The notes under the pieces were generated by a model. That model was not told the DNA's origin and did not search any database. It saw nothing but the letters and a program-made list of their open reading frames with translations. The position numbers and the translations under genes were made by a program. A DNA stretch of 54,265 nt from assembly GCA_035455185.1 (NCBI GenBank), contig DATIFQ010000186.1, positions 1 to 54,265 of the forward strand. The letters are read 5' to 3'. This DNA comes from JAEHDI01 sp035455185 (GTDB taxonomy: Bacteria; Acidobacteriota; Terriglobia; Bryobacterales; Bryobacteraceae). Shown in pieces: positions 36,326 to 45,749 of this stretch (positions are counted from its first letter, which is position 1; every line of letters begins with the position of its first letter).

Positions 36326-38622
36326 GGTCGTCGAATGGTGATTGTACGTCTTCCTTTGCCAGGATCGCGGAAGGAGAGGACACCTTGTCCGTTCACCCGG
36401 TTGAAGGCCAGTCTCTTGCCGTTCACCGCCACTTCCACCGGAATGCCCGGCGGCATTCCCGTCACCACGTGACGTGCTGGTCCGTCCGCGGCGACTTCAT
36501 AGGTCACCGGCAAGGTCGCTGGCCCGCCGGCGGCATCGCCGGACAGCAGCACAACCCGGTTTTCCGGGCGCGACAGGAATTGAACGCCGGTGAGCCCGCC
36601 CGAAAGCGCCTTGACGGAGCGGACTTCCACGGGAGAGCCGGTTGAACCGCCGACCATCTGGATCGCATGAAGGAACAGGTCATCTTGCGACGGACGCTCC
36701 GGCGCCACCTCGATCCGCCAGTTCCCCGACTCCCGGGCGTCTCCGGCGACTGCCGGCCGCGAGGTCGGGTAGTTCACGCCGAGGAAAGAGTTGAAGTATT
36801 CGTAGCCAGGGCCGCCGATCACCGACACCACGCGCTGCTCGGGCAGAAGCGTGTGTACAAAAAGGGAGCCGTCGTACGTAATCGGCCTTCCTCCAAGATT
36901 CGGCTGACCCTGGCGGCGAACCGCGGTTAGCCGGCCGCCCTTGAACTCTGTGACGCCCGTTTCGGGTGCGGCTCCATCCACATTGGGGCGTTCCTGGAAG
37001 TGCAGCAGCCAGCGCTTGCGAAAGTCTCCGTTGGCGGCGGTGACGCGGTCGAGAACCACCAACAGGTCCTCGGACGGTAGATAAACAAACTCGCGGCCGT
37101 AGCGGGTCACTTTCGGCCCGTATGCCGGCGCAAGATCGACCCGGACGTAGCCGTAGCCGTCACCCGCGTCGAACGCCGTCACGTTGGCCGTATCGAGGCC
37201 TTCTTTTTCGCGGTGGGCGACGTAGGCAGGCCAGTCATCGTGGTGCTGCTTGCCGCGAAGGACATTCTGGCCTCCATCGTTCGTGTGGCCCTTTGGCAAT
37301 TGCTGGTCGGGATCGTAAACCAAGAGACAGTTATGGGCCAGCGTCCGAACGGCGTATTCATTCCAGTGGCCGCCGGCTTTGTACATCTGGTCGTACGCAC
37401 CGCCGTCCACCGTCAGGCCGCCGCGCTTGTAGATCAGGAAGTGACCTTTGTCGAAGTGCTGATGGTCGGTGAAATGGTCGCCCGCCAGAATCGTGATTTG
37501 CGTGCTGTCCTCATTCCATCCGTTGCGAAGGACGATCTGATCGTAGGTTCCCACTCCCATACGCATCGCGAGGGGAAGGGTCCGGAAAGAGGGTGTCTGC
37601 CTGGCCCGCGGATCGTGGAAAATCCGCATGCCCCACCCGAAGGCCGGATGGACCGCCTTCTCGCCGTAAGCCTCCTGTAACGCACGGTCGAAGGACCGCA
37701 ACCTGGCGGCGTCGGGATGATCTCCGAGTCCCCAAGCGAGCATCTCGACTGTGACCGGCACGGTGATGTTGGCCATCGCTCGGGAAGGCGAGCAATCGCC
37801 GATGCGCTCGAAGGTGAAGTCGGGCCGTGTGCAGGCGATCAGGAAACGTCCAGCAAGGGCAAGAAAATCGCCGTGATCCTTCCTCGCGGCGGCGAAGTAG
37901 TCCCGGTCGCTTGCCGTCCGGTACGCCGCCAACATCAGGACGAGATTACGAAGGGTTTCATGAAACGTGTAATGGCTTCCCTCTGCCCACGCCCCTTCCC
38001 GAGCGTGCCACGTGTCGAGCACCATGCCTGGAGACTCCAGGAACCCGTGGCTCAGTTCCAGGTAGTCGCGGGCCGTACTCCCGTACGGTTCAGGCTCGCC
38101 GTGGAGGGCCAGACCGCAGATAGCCACAGTGGCCAGCGCCATGTACGTGTAGTTGTGGTTAATGTCCGGGCCGCCGCGCTCCAGAAACCGCCGGGAGCTT
38201 TCCGCGGTGGTGACAATGTTCGCCATTGCTGACTTGCGGTCTTCGCCGCTGAGCCCGCCGTAGACCCAGTCGAACGCGGCCGCCATCTCCGCGCCCGCGA
38301 GAAAGCCTCCGACGTCATGCTTTTCGTAGGAGAACGTGTTTGTTTTCAGGAACTCCCGGACGGTGGCGAGGTCGGCGGTGTTGCCGTCCTCAAGGTATCT
38401 TGCCGCGCGCTCCACAGCAGCGACCGCACCGCGCGCGGAGATCGTTCCGCGCCATCGCGCATAGGCCGGGTTCTTCAGCCTCTCTCGCAACTGCGAGACC
38501 GTCAGCCCCGTTCCGATCACAGCCTTATCATGCCGGACGAAAATGCGTGGATGGAGTGGGGAGACCTCCGCGGCGGCAGCCACCACCAGCCCGAGCGCGA
38601 GGAACACTGAGAAGCGGAGCAT
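36322..38622 (-). CDS. exported heparinase II/III-like polysaccharide lyase
   Basis: 766 residues. A signal peptide (1-19) is followed by an alpha/alpha toroid (DFLALAGRFLIACTRPDF, AMAAAFDWVYG) with the conserved NHNYTYMAL, and then a beta-sandwich with DHQHFDKGHFLIYKRGG near residues 385-400, the His-rich metal and active region of heparinase II/III-like lyases. Members cleave uronate-containing polysaccharides by beta-elimination. First gene of a minus-strand operon with an esterase and a GH-A glycosidase. TATGAT at 38636-38631 lies eight bases before the ATG with no ribosome site. Confidence 0.86.
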   Translation of the reverse strand: MLRFSVFLALGLVVAAAAEVSPLHPRIFVRHDKAVIGTGLTVSQLRERLKNPAYARWRGTISARGAVAAVERAARYLEDGNTADLATVREFLKTNTFSYEKHDVGGFLAGAEMAAAFDWVYGGLSGEDRKSAMANIVTTAESSRRFLERGGPDINHNYTYMALATVAICGLALHGEPEPYGSTARDYLELSHGFLESPGMVLDTWHAREGAWAEGSHYTFHETLRNLVLMLAAYRTASDRDYFAAARKDHGDFLALAGRFLIACTRPDFTFERIGDCSPSRAMANITVPVTVEMLAWGLGDHPDAARLRSFDRALQEAYGEKAVHPAFGWGMRIFHDPRARQTPSFRTLPLAMRMGVGTYDQIVLRNGWNEDSTQITILAGDHFTDHQHFDKGHFLIYKRGGLTVDGGAYDQMYKAGGHWNEYAVRTLAHNCLLVYDPDQQLPKGHTNDGGQNVLRGKQHHDDWPAYVAHREKEGLDTANVTAFDAGDGYGYVRVDLAPAYGPKVTRYGREFVYLPSEDLLVVLDRVTAANGDFRKRWLLHFQERPNVDGAAPETGVTEFKGGRLTAVRRQGQPNLGGRPITYDGSLFVHTLLPEQRVVSVIGGPGYEYFNSFLGVNYPTSRPAVAGDARESGNWRIEVAPERPSQDDLFLHAIQMVGGSTGSPVEVRSVKALSGGLTGVQFLSRPENRVVLLSGDAAGGPATLPVTYEVAADGPARHVVTGMPPGIPVEVAVNGKRLAFNRVNGQGVLSFRDPGKGRRTITIRRP

Positions 38623-38630
38623 AGACCAGC

Positions 38631-38636
38631 ATCATA
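38631..38636 (-). promoter_or_regulatory. candidate -10 hexamer TATGAT before the heparinase-like gene
   Basis: TATGAT on the minus strand, eight bases before ATG 38622. No Shine-Dalgarno is present in the gap, so the mRNA may be leaderless. I see no convincing -35. Confidence 0.45.
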
Positions 38637-38766
38637 GCCTCTTGTTACCGTCTGGGTGGCTGCGGCCAAGGACCAACCGGCGCCGCCAAGTCCGAATTGA
38701 GCGGAGTGGGAGCGGCGTCGCGGATGGGCTGCCTTAATGCCCATGCGACGACCGGATACCCTCTGC

Positions 38767-38772
38767 TATACT
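38767..38772 (+). promoter_or_regulatory. candidate -10 hexamer TATACT before the permease gene
   Basis: TATACT lies ten bases before ATG 38783 with no ribosome site between. A start seven bases after the hexamer falls just before the ATG. The 160-base divergent spacer 38623-38782 shows nothing else. Confidence 0.5.
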
Positions 38773-38782
38773 GCCCGATTCG

Positions 38783-40180
38783 ATGTCTGAACGCGCCGCC
38801 GACACAGCGTTAGAGTCCCTGGGTTACAAGCCGAAGTTCAAGCGGGTCCTGTCGTTATGGGACCTGATTCTCTACGGGCTGGTGATCCTCACGCCCACCG
38901 CGCCGTATCCCGTGTTTGGGATCGTGCAACAGGTTTCTCACGGTCACGCCGCCCTAAGCTACCTCGTGGCAATGGTGGCGATGATGTTCACGGCCGCCAG
39001 TTACGGGAAGATGGCGGGCGCATTTCCCGCGGCCGGATCGACGTACACGTACGCCCAGCGGGCACTGAGCGAGCACGTCGGTTTCCTGGCTGGCTGGGCA
39101 ATGATTCTGGACTATTTCCTGATTCCGCTGCTTAGCGTAATCTACGCGTCGCTCACGGCGGCGCGACTCCTGCCGCAGGTGCCTTACATAGTGTGGGCGC
39201 TGATGTTCACGGCGCTGATCACGATGATCAACGTCCGCGGCATTCAGGTGACGGCCCAGGCGAGCAAAGTCATGATGGTGATCATGACGGGCTGCGCGAT
39301 CCTGTTCGTCTGGCTGGCGGCGCGCTGGGTGGCGATCGAACACGGCTTTGGCGGGCTGATCAACCAGATCGGCATGTACCGCCCGGACACGTTCGCGATG
39401 GGCCCGCTGATGCTGGGGGCGGGGATTGCGACGCTGTCTTACATCGGATTCGACGCCATCTCAACGCTGGCGGAGGACACGGTGAGGCCGGAGCGCGATA
39501 TCGCCATCGCCACCGTACTGGTTTGCATCCTGCAGACGTTTTTTTGCTTTCTCACGGTGTATCTGGCGACGCTCGTGTGGCCCGATTACAAATCGTTCCC
39601 CGAGGTGGAGACGGTGATTCTGGACATCAGTCGAACGATCGGCGGGCCGTGGATGTTCGGCTTCATCACGTTCGTGCTGTTGGTGGCCGGGCTGGCGAGC
39701 GCTCTGACCGGCCAGGCAGGGGCTTCCCGTTTGCTTTTCGGGATGGGGCGGGACGGCGTGCTGCCCCAACGGATTTTCGCCTACGTCAACCCGAAGTATT
39801 CGACGCCGACCCGCAGCATCTACTTGATGGCCGGCGTATCTCTCATCGGCGCAGGTCTCATGCGATTCCAGCTCGCGGTGGAGTTGTTGAATTTCGGAGC
39901 GTTTGTCGGCTTTATTCTCGTGAACTTGAGCGTGATCGCCCACTATTTCATTCGGAAGCGCGAGCGAGGCGGCATGCGGTTTCTGACCAACCTCGTGTTC
40001 CCGGCCCTCGGAGCGCTGGTTTGCAGCTATGTATGGATGAACCTGACAACGAAGGCGAAGCTGGTTGGATTCGCGTGGATGGGACTCGGAGCCCTTTACC
40101 TCGCCGTGATTACCAAGGGGTTTCAGGTGGCGCCGAAGTCGCTGGGGAGTCTGACGGAAGGAGCCGGTGATGGCGCTTAG
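38783..40180 (+). CDS. APC superfamily amino acid permease
   Basis: 465 residues with about twelve hydrophobic segments and the APC start SLWDLILYGLVILTPTAPYPVFG. The early block TAASYGKMAGAFPAAGSTYTYAQRAL is the helix 2-3 signature of amino acid/polyamine permeases, and YIGFDAISTLAEDTVRPERDI is the helix 6 region. It imports amino acids or similar cationic or neutral amines by proton coupling; the substrate is open. Its last codons overlap the M20 peptidase start at 40170, so the two are one operon: the peptidase or deacylase could process what the permease brings in. Confidence 0.88.
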   Translation: MSERAADTALESLGYKPKFKRVLSLWDLILYGLVILTPTAPYPVFGIVQQVSHGHAALSYLVAMVAMMFTAASYGKMAGAFPAAGSTYTYAQRALSEHVGFLAGWAMILDYFLIPLLSVIYASLTAARLLPQVPYIVWALMFTALITMINVRGIQVTAQASKVMMVIMTGCAILFVWLAARWVAIEHGFGGLINQIGMYRPDTFAMGPLMLGAGIATLSYIGFDAISTLAEDTVRPERDIAIATVLVCILQTFFCFLTVYLATLVWPDYKSFPEVETVILDISRTIGGPWMFGFITFVLLVAGLASALTGQAGASRLLFGMGRDGVLPQRIFAYVNPKYSTPTRSIYLMAGVSLIGAGLMRFQLAVELLNFGAFVGFILVNLSVIAHYFIRKRERGGMRFLTNLVFPALGALVCSYVWMNLTTKAKLVGFAWMGLGALYLAVITKGFQVAPKSLGSLTEGAGDGA

Positions 40181-41477
40181 TCCCACACTCGAAGAACGAA
40201 TCTGTTCCTACGTCGATTCGAACCGCGGAAGGCTTGTGGGGATCATCCGGGATCTGGTCAGGATTCCATCGGAGAACACACCGCCCGTGGGAGCGGAAAG
40301 GGCGTGCCAGGAATACATTGCGGCGGTGCTGCGAAACAAGGGATGGGAACCGCTTCTTTACGAGCCGACCGAGGCGCCCGGGCTGATCGAGCATCCGCTG
40401 TACTGGCCGGGACGCGACTACAGGAACCGGCCGAATCTGGGCGCGCGACGCAAGGGCAGTAACGGCGGCCGCTCGCTCGTGCTGTCCGGGCACATCGACA
40501 CGGTCCCGCGCGGGACGCAGAACTGGACGCGCGATCCGTTCAGCGGCGATGTCGAGGGAAACCTGCTCTACGGCCGCGGCTCGAACGACATGAAGGGCGG
40601 TGTGGGGACGAACCTGTTCGTAGTCGAAGCGCTGGGCGAGCTCGTGATCCGGCTGGCAGGCGACCTTGTCTTCGAGACGGTCGTGGACGAAGAGTTCGGA
40701 GGAGTGAACGGCACGCTGGCGGGCAGGCTGATGGGATTCAACGCCGATGCGGCGATCATCTCCGAGCCGTCATTCCTTCGGATTTGCGCGGCGCAGCGCG
40801 GCGGACGGACGGCGCACCTCACGTTCCGGACTCCGCCCAACGCCGGAGTGCTGACGGAGGGAGAGTTTCCGGCCGGTGTATCGGACCAGGTGGGCTATTT
40901 CCTGCGCGAGCTCCGCAACTTCGCCGAACAGCGGCGCAAGGCCGCGCGAAAGCACGAGATGTACGACCATCACACTGACCCGGTGCCAGTGGCGGTCACG
41001 AAGATCTCCACCGGACCTTGGGGGACGAAGGAGCCGGTCACGATTCCGGACGAGTGCAAGGTGGAAATGTACTGGCAGTTGATGCCGGGCGAGGTCCAGG
41101 AGGAGGTGGAACGGGAGTTCTTCGAATGGCTGGACCGGGTTGTCGCGTCGGCGCCCAAGCTGTTCGTGAACCGGCCGAAGGTCGAGTTCCCCATCCGGTG
41201 GATGCCGGGATCGTCGATTTCCAGGAGTGAGCCACTCGTTACCGAACTCGCGGCTTGTGCTACGCGGGCCCTGGGTAAAGAGCCTCCGATCGTTGGGATC
41301 GAGGGCCCGTGCGACATGTACGTGTTCCATCAGGCGTTCGCCACACCGGCGGTTTTGTGGGGCGCCCGGGGAGGGAACACGCACAACGCGGACGAGTACC
41401 TGGAGATCGACACGGCGGTCGCCGCCGCCAAATCGTTGCTGCTATTCGTCTGCCGCTGGTGTGGAGTAGCGGGGTAG
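40170..41477 (+). CDS. M20 family metallopeptidase / amidohydrolase (ArgE/DapE-like)
   Basis: 435 residues from ATG 40170, six bases after GGAAGGAG (40156-40163); the GTG just before is an alternative. Metal and catalytic residues are present: His108 and Asp110 in SGHIDTVP, Asp140 in GRGSNDMKGG, Glu174-Glu175 in VVDEEFGG, and His in GGNTHNADEY near the end. There is no signal peptide, so it is cytosolic. Family activities include deacylation of N-acyl amino acids and dipeptide cleavage. It overlaps the APC permease by eleven bases. Fragments of related copies are scattered downstream at 42354, 45750 and 47476. Confidence 0.88.
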   Translation: MALSPTLEERICSYVDSNRGRLVGIIRDLVRIPSENTPPVGAERACQEYIAAVLRNKGWEPLLYEPTEAPGLIEHPLYWPGRDYRNRPNLGARRKGSNGGRSLVLSGHIDTVPRGTQNWTRDPFSGDVEGNLLYGRGSNDMKGGVGTNLFVVEALGELVIRLAGDLVFETVVDEEFGGVNGTLAGRLMGFNADAAIISEPSFLRICAAQRGGRTAHLTFRTPPNAGVLTEGEFPAGVSDQVGYFLRELRNFAEQRRKAARKHEMYDHHTDPVPVAVTKISTGPWGTKEPVTIPDECKVEMYWQLMPGEVQEEVEREFFEWLDRVVASAPKLFVNRPKVEFPIRWMPGSSISRSEPLVTELAACATRALGKEPPIVGIEGPCDMYVFHQAFATPAVLWGARGGNTHNADEYLEIDTAVAAAKSLLLFVCRWCGVAG

Positions 41478-41559
41478 GGGGCTGGGCGTTTGCAGTCAAT
41501 TTGACGGTTGGGTGAGCGGCGTCCGAGTAGGCGCGTTTCGCGACCACAAGTGGTGGTAC

Positions 41560-42312
41560 CTATTGTGGAAGCTTCAGCTCGTAGACAATGGACTTGCCAA
41601 GTGAGTCATAGATCTCGAAGTGCGGCTTGTTGTCATTGTCGACGTAGAGCTTGATGGCGTTGCGGCCCCACTTATTCCTAATGAAGACACCTGTATCGTC
41701 ATAAGATTTACTGTTCTTGATACCTCGCCTCACACCGAAGAACAAACGGTTCGAGCTGATCTTGCCTGCCTGAAGGGATTTCAACTGAAGCTCCTCCCGT
41801 TGCTCCGGAGGGAGCTTCTGGAGCTCGCCATAGATGGCGTACTCCTCCTTGATGCTTGTCCAGTCGGGACGAGCATTGATACTCAGTCCGTCTTCAATGC
41901 GGAGGCCCTGCTGGTCCTTGAACTCCTCATGGTGGAGGTAAACGTTCTGGTCCTGACGGAATTGATCCATTGTGAGAGTGACATCTGAATCCTGCCCGCC
42001 GGGGGTGGTTCTGCCGTAATAGACCAAGCCGCCGGTCTCCTCACCTTCTTCGTTGTAAAACATCAGACCAGCGAATCTCACGCCCCCCATCTGCGCGCGC
42101 TGACCAACATTGAATCCCGCCGAGTTCGAGAGGGCTGCCTTGAGCGTCCCGCTCTTCTCACGAATGTTGATACGCTCAGCGTCGATGACCCTGAATCTTT
42201 GCTGGGGCAAGAGTGGATAGAAGAAATTCGCGCAGAGAAATGCAGTTGAAAGAAACAACACAAGGACGCAGAGTTGCAGTGCACGAATCTGACGCACAAG
42301 CCTCGTTTCCAT
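41560..42312 (-). CDS. membrane-anchored protein of unknown function
   Basis: 250 residues from ATG 42312, which has GAGGGG about seven bases upstream; a longer start at 42327 lacks a site. One transmembrane segment at about 9-30 (LQLCVLVLFLSTAFLCANFF) anchors a soluble part rich in charged residues. VIDAERINIREKSGTLKAALSN, MGGVRFAGLMFYNEEGEETGGLVY and FFGVRRGIKNS are beta-rich and look conserved, but I do not recognise the family. It lies between the intact M20 gene and an M20 remnant and looks less GC-rich than the glycan genes upstream, so it may be an insertion. Confidence 0.7.
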   Translation of the reverse strand: METRLVRQIRALQLCVLVLFLSTAFLCANFFYPLLPQQRFRVIDAERINIREKSGTLKAALSNSAGFNVGQRAQMGGVRFAGLMFYNEEGEETGGLVYYGRTTPGGQDSDVTLTMDQFRQDQNVYLHHEEFKDQQGLRIEDGLSINARPDWTSIKEEYAIYGELQKLPPEQREELQLKSLQAGKISSNRLFFGVRRGIKNSKSYDDTGVFIRNKWGRNAIKLYVDNDNKPHFEIYDSLGKSIVYELKLPQ

Positions 42313-42353
42313 CGTAAGCCCCCTCATTCACGGACGTTGAAATCATACCTCAA

Positions 42354-42691
42354 GGAACTCGTTGTCGCGTTGGCGCCTAAGCTGTTCGCAAGCCGGCCGA
42401 AGGTGGAGTTTCCGATTCGCTGGATGCCGAGCTCGTCGATCTCGAAGGGGGAACCGCTGGTTTCGGAGCTTGCGGCGTGTGCCACGCCGGTGCTGGGGAA
42501 AGAGCCTCCAATAGTGGGGATCAAAGGCCCGTGCTACATACGTGTTCCACTAGGCGTTCGCCACGCCCGCGGTGTTGTGGGGCGCCCGTGGCGGGAACAC
42601 GCACAACGCCGACGAGTACCTGGAGATCGACACGGCGGTCGACGCGGCCAAGCCGCTGCTGTTGTTCGTCTGCCGCTGGTGCGGTGGGCGG
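42354..42691 (+). pseudogene. remnant of the 3' third of an M20 peptidase gene
   Basis: The sequence follows the M20 gene from about its position 41142 to the end, with matching words such as APKLF, RPKVEFPIRWMP and KEPPIVGI. It is clearly diverged and has lost two bases near 42537, shifting the frame, followed by an in-frame TAG where the parent reads a glutamine region. It has no start and is not expressed as a protein. Most of the 466-base stretch 42313-42778 without a gene is this remnant. Confidence 0.82.
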
Positions 42692-42778
42692 AGTGAAGGA
42701 GGCAAAAGAAGCTCGGGACTGTAGCAGAGCTTGAAACGGCTGCGCACGGTGCTGTTGGGTTCTGAAGACGGTATTATG

Positions 42779-43565
42779 TCAGCGAAGCAATGGTGTCAAG
42801 AGCCTGAAGAAGCCGTAGACAATCAGCCTCATCCCATTCCGGTACGTCACGTCCGTGAAGAATCCAGTGTCGGTTGAGCGGCAAACAGGCCGGATAGCTT
42901 TAGAACCACCTTTCGCGGGTGCGCGAGCCCAGAGAGACTTGTCGTCAGCGTGGGAAAGGCGTCGTCCGCTTTGGGCGCTTTCACCTCGACGGCACGGGAG
43001 ACACGGGCGAAGATGAGCGTCAGGAGCAACCCAACACAGGCATACAGAATCACCACGGTGCGGTATCCTTACTAATGCCTCCATTCTTCCTTTAACTACA
43101 ATCGGAATCATGCCGCCGCAGAGGGCTCCGACGGCCGTTGCAAACGCGCCCGTAAGTGTATACCAGGAAAATGCCGCTGTCCTGCAACGGCCAGCAACGA
43201 CATGGGCGAGCGCGGCCTGTTCAATCGGCAGGAACGGACCTACCTCGTTGCCACTCGGACTCACGACTCCGATAATTCCGGCGATGACCAGCATCAAAAA
43301 GTTCCTTGTGGAAGCGAAAGCCAGACCCGCGCCAACCATGAGCAGGGCGCCAACCACCAGCATTCGGCGGCGGCCTATTCGGTCCGCGGCGGTTGTCAGG
43401 AACAGGGAAATGACCGTGTCTCCGACCAGCGTGAGGGTGAAAAGCAGCCCAGTCTGCGACTCACTGAGCCCCAGCCCAGTAAGGTAGAACGCCAGAATCA
43501 CGGACAGCGCGCCGTATGCGAAGAGGCGGATAAAGCGAGTCAGGAAAAGCAGCCCTGCGTTGTGA
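42779..43565 (-). pseudogene. MFS transporter remnant with frameshift and missing C-terminal half
   Basis: From about 43560 the minus strand reads LLFLTRFIRLFAYGALSV with no usable start codon, then SESQTGLLFTLTLVGD, DRIGRRRMLVVGALLMVG (the helix 2-3 motif of MFS drug/sugar transporters) and EVGPFLPIEQAALA. Near 43070 the frame shifts: the next two helices (VVILYACVGLLLTLIFARVS) are only readable in another frame. After SGLFA the second transporter half is gone. It is therefore a broken MFS gene; the 240-residue open frame seen here is not a protein. Confidence 0.75.
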
Positions 43566-43617
43566 GTTAGGTCTCAGAGTAGATTTCCGTACAGGGTACG
43601 ATTCCCCCTGCGGCGCT

Positions 43618-44589
43618 TCACTCCACCTCGTAGATTCGAATCTCAGCGGGACGTGTTCCGTCCCGCCGTCCCGCCACGAATAGCCGTCGAAGGTCTGGGG
43701 AGAACCATCCGGTGCGCGCTCCCTTCGCAGTACCGATCTCGGCGAGTTCATTGTAGTGATCAACCGTCAGTTGTTGGAAGACGGAAATCGCGCCCTCTCC
43801 ACCAATCGCATAGATACGCTTGCGGGCCGAATCATAGAACACGTCGTCGCAGTCCCCGACGGCGCCAACGGTCTCCACAACTTCTCCGTTGAGCGTATCC
43901 AGTACGACCATACGAGCGGGACTCCGGCAGACTACGAACATCCTGTGATCCGCCTCATCGAGAGCCATCGGATAATTGGACTGAGGCCCGCCCGTTGTCC
44001 AGGTGGCGATGACCTTCCTGGTCTCCCGATCCACCACAGCGATCTTCCTTGACCCTGGAAGATTTACGAAAATCCGAGATCCAGTTGTTTCGAGCTGAAA
44101 AGACTCCGGATGCGCGTCGAGCGGGATAACACCGATCTTGTCTCCCTCTTTATCCATGACACCGAGCGCGCCGCTCCCGTAGCCCACGTAAATACGATCC
44201 CGGCGAGGATCATAGCGAACGTTATCCGCGTCCTCTCCCCACGGAATCGTCTTCAGAAGCTGGAATGACCTTCCGTCAAAGATACGCAGCGACCCATCCC
44301 CGCCGTTTGCAGCGTACAGGCGATTTGTGTCCGGCACATAAACGAGACCCTGCGGCTCCTGGAGACCAGGAATGCTGTACAACCGTTTCCCGTTCTTCAC
44401 ATCGATAACTTCGATCGTGTTGTTCCCAAGAGCTGCCACAAACAGGCGCTGCCCTTTGACATCGATGGACAGGTGATCGATCCGCCCTTCAACCTGAGGC
44501 AGCGGAATAGTTCCGGCCAGGCGGAGCGGCTCGCTGTGCTGAGCCTGCGCCAGCGCAATAACAGAGAACAGGCACATGAGAAGCCACAT
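43618..44589 (-). CDS. exported YncE-like (YVTN) beta-propeller protein
   Basis: 323 residues, signal peptide about 1-16 (ending ALAQAQ). Propeller repeats: HLSIDVKGQRLFVAALGNNTIEVID, GLVYVPDTNRLYAANGGDGSLRIFD, VRYDPRRDRIYVGYGSGALGVMD, SFQLETTGSRIFVNLPGSRKIAVVD, ALDEADHRMFVVCRSPARMVVLD and VFYDSARKRIYAIGGEGAISVF. Such proteins bind ligands or partners and are usually not enzymes; function unknown. Good ribosome site (GGAGGAGG) just upstream. It follows the DUF1259 gene by 20 bases on the same strand, so the two form a small transcription unit inside the debris zone. Confidence 0.85.
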   Translation of the reverse strand: MWLLMCLFSVIALAQAQHSEPLRLAGTIPLPQVEGRIDHLSIDVKGQRLFVAALGNNTIEVIDVKNGKRLYSIPGLQEPQGLVYVPDTNRLYAANGGDGSLRIFDGRSFQLLKTIPWGEDADNVRYDPRRDRIYVGYGSGALGVMDKEGDKIGVIPLDAHPESFQLETTGSRIFVNLPGSRKIAVVDRETRKVIATWTTGGPQSNYPMALDEADHRMFVVCRSPARMVVLDTLNGEVVETVGAVGDCDDVFYDSARKRIYAIGGEGAISVFQQLTVDHYNELAEIGTAKGARTGWFSPDLRRLFVAGRRDGTRPAEIRIYEVE

Positions 44590-44609
44590 TCCATCCTCCT
44601 CCTAGCCGT

Positions 44610-45587
44610 TTAGGGGGCTGCTTCGAGAGAGGGAACCGCATCCTGGGCGCGCACACTGGAGACGGGGTGGGTGTGCGGAGCGGGATGTTCCTTACCCAAT
44701 TGGTCCAGCGCCGCTCTGAAGCTGGAGGCCAGTTTATCTGCCGGGCCTCGGCCCCAGTAATGCAAGAAGAACACCATGGGCTGCGTATCCGTCATGTGCT
44801 GATGGATGGCCACCACATCCAGCCCGTGGCTGCGCAGGGCTTTTAGCACCGGCGTGATCTCGTTGTCCAGCATTGCCACGTCACCTGCTACTTCCGTGTT
44901 GGCGTCTGTGCCGTAGAAGGCGGCCCAGGTGTTCAGCCCCATCCGTGCATTGACCGGCGCGCCCATGTCCACCAGCTTCAAGTCGTCCCGGCCAACGGTG
45001 ATCTTGTAGACTGGTCCGACCTCTTCACCGCAGTGTCCAACGATCTGCGCGATCTTCGCCTTATCCAGCTTGCCCGGGACGGCCGGTGGATCACTGGGTT
45101 GGCTGTGCGTCGGCACATGACCGATCAGATCGAGAGCCGGCTTCACTCGCCGGGCGAGATCCGCGGACGCTCCCATCCCGTGGACGTGCATGTAGTACAT
45201 GCGCGGCTCCTCCCAAAAGAAGTGGTTGTGCAGCGCCGTTACTTCCAACCCGTGATCGAGCAACGCGGACATGACGGGATTCACCTCGTCCTGTGTCAGG
45301 ACCAGATCTCCCATCATGACGTCCGAGCCAGCCCGGTTCTTTGTCATTGCGACCCAGCCGCCGAAACCGAAAGGTGTGGGCGTGGCCACGCCGTCGACGG
45401 ATACCTTTATGTCATTTCGCGGGATGTTCACCTTAAGCACGTTGTCTTTGTAGTCGCCCGTCTTGCCAAGGTAATTCAACACTTCTTGGTAGCTCGGTGG
45501 AATCTGTTGCGCCTGCGCGGGCAGGCTTCCTCCGGCCAGCCAAACCCCACACAAGACACCCAGGGCAATTCGTGTCCGATGTTGCAT
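44610..45587 (-). CDS. exported DUF1259 (LppY/LpqO-like) protein, tandem domain
   Basis: 325 residues with a signal peptide (about 1-26, ending LPAQAQ). Two copies of the DUF1259 fold are visible, about residues 30-165 and 175-300. Each has a 'deleted-by' pattern: GDLVLTQDEVNPVMSALLDHGLEVTALHNHFFWEEP in the first and GDVAMLDNEITPVLKALRSHGLDVVAIHQHMTDTQP in the second. The His clusters ALHNH and AIHQH, plus MHVHG and LHYWG, look like a possible metal site. Function unknown. GGAGAGGGG precedes ATG 45587; TAAAAT at 45621-45616 is a possible -10. Upstream 45588-45749 shows nothing else. Confidence 0.85.
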   Translation of the reverse strand: MQHRTRIALGVLCGVWLAGGSLPAQAQQIPPSYQEVLNYLGKTGDYKDNVLKVNIPRNDIKVSVDGVATPTPFGFGGWVAMTKNRAGSDVMMGDLVLTQDEVNPVMSALLDHGLEVTALHNHFFWEEPRMYYMHVHGMGASADLARRVKPALDLIGHVPTHSQPSDPPAVPGKLDKAKIAQIVGHCGEEVGPVYKITVGRDDLKLVDMGAPVNARMGLNTWAAFYGTDANTEVAGDVAMLDNEITPVLKALRSHGLDVVAIHQHMTDTQPMVFFLHYWGRGPADKLASSFRAALDQLGKEHPAPHTHPVSSVRAQDAVPSLEAAP

Positions 45588-45749
45588 CTTCCCCTCTCCA
45601 GTAGCCGCTGCTTTTATTTTAGCGAAGCTGGGCCGGCGGGCAGAAGAGTACCTGCCAGTCCAGCGGTGGCTGCCTGAAGAAGACGCATCAGTAGCTCTCC
45701 GCCGCTGCCAATCGCCACCACTGCTCTGAGCATCGAGAGAAGGTTGAGC

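Noticed and set aside
42779..43501. Intact 240-residue MFS-like gene
   Set aside because: The open frame mixes a real transporter start with out-of-frame sequence after about 43070; it is a pseudogene.
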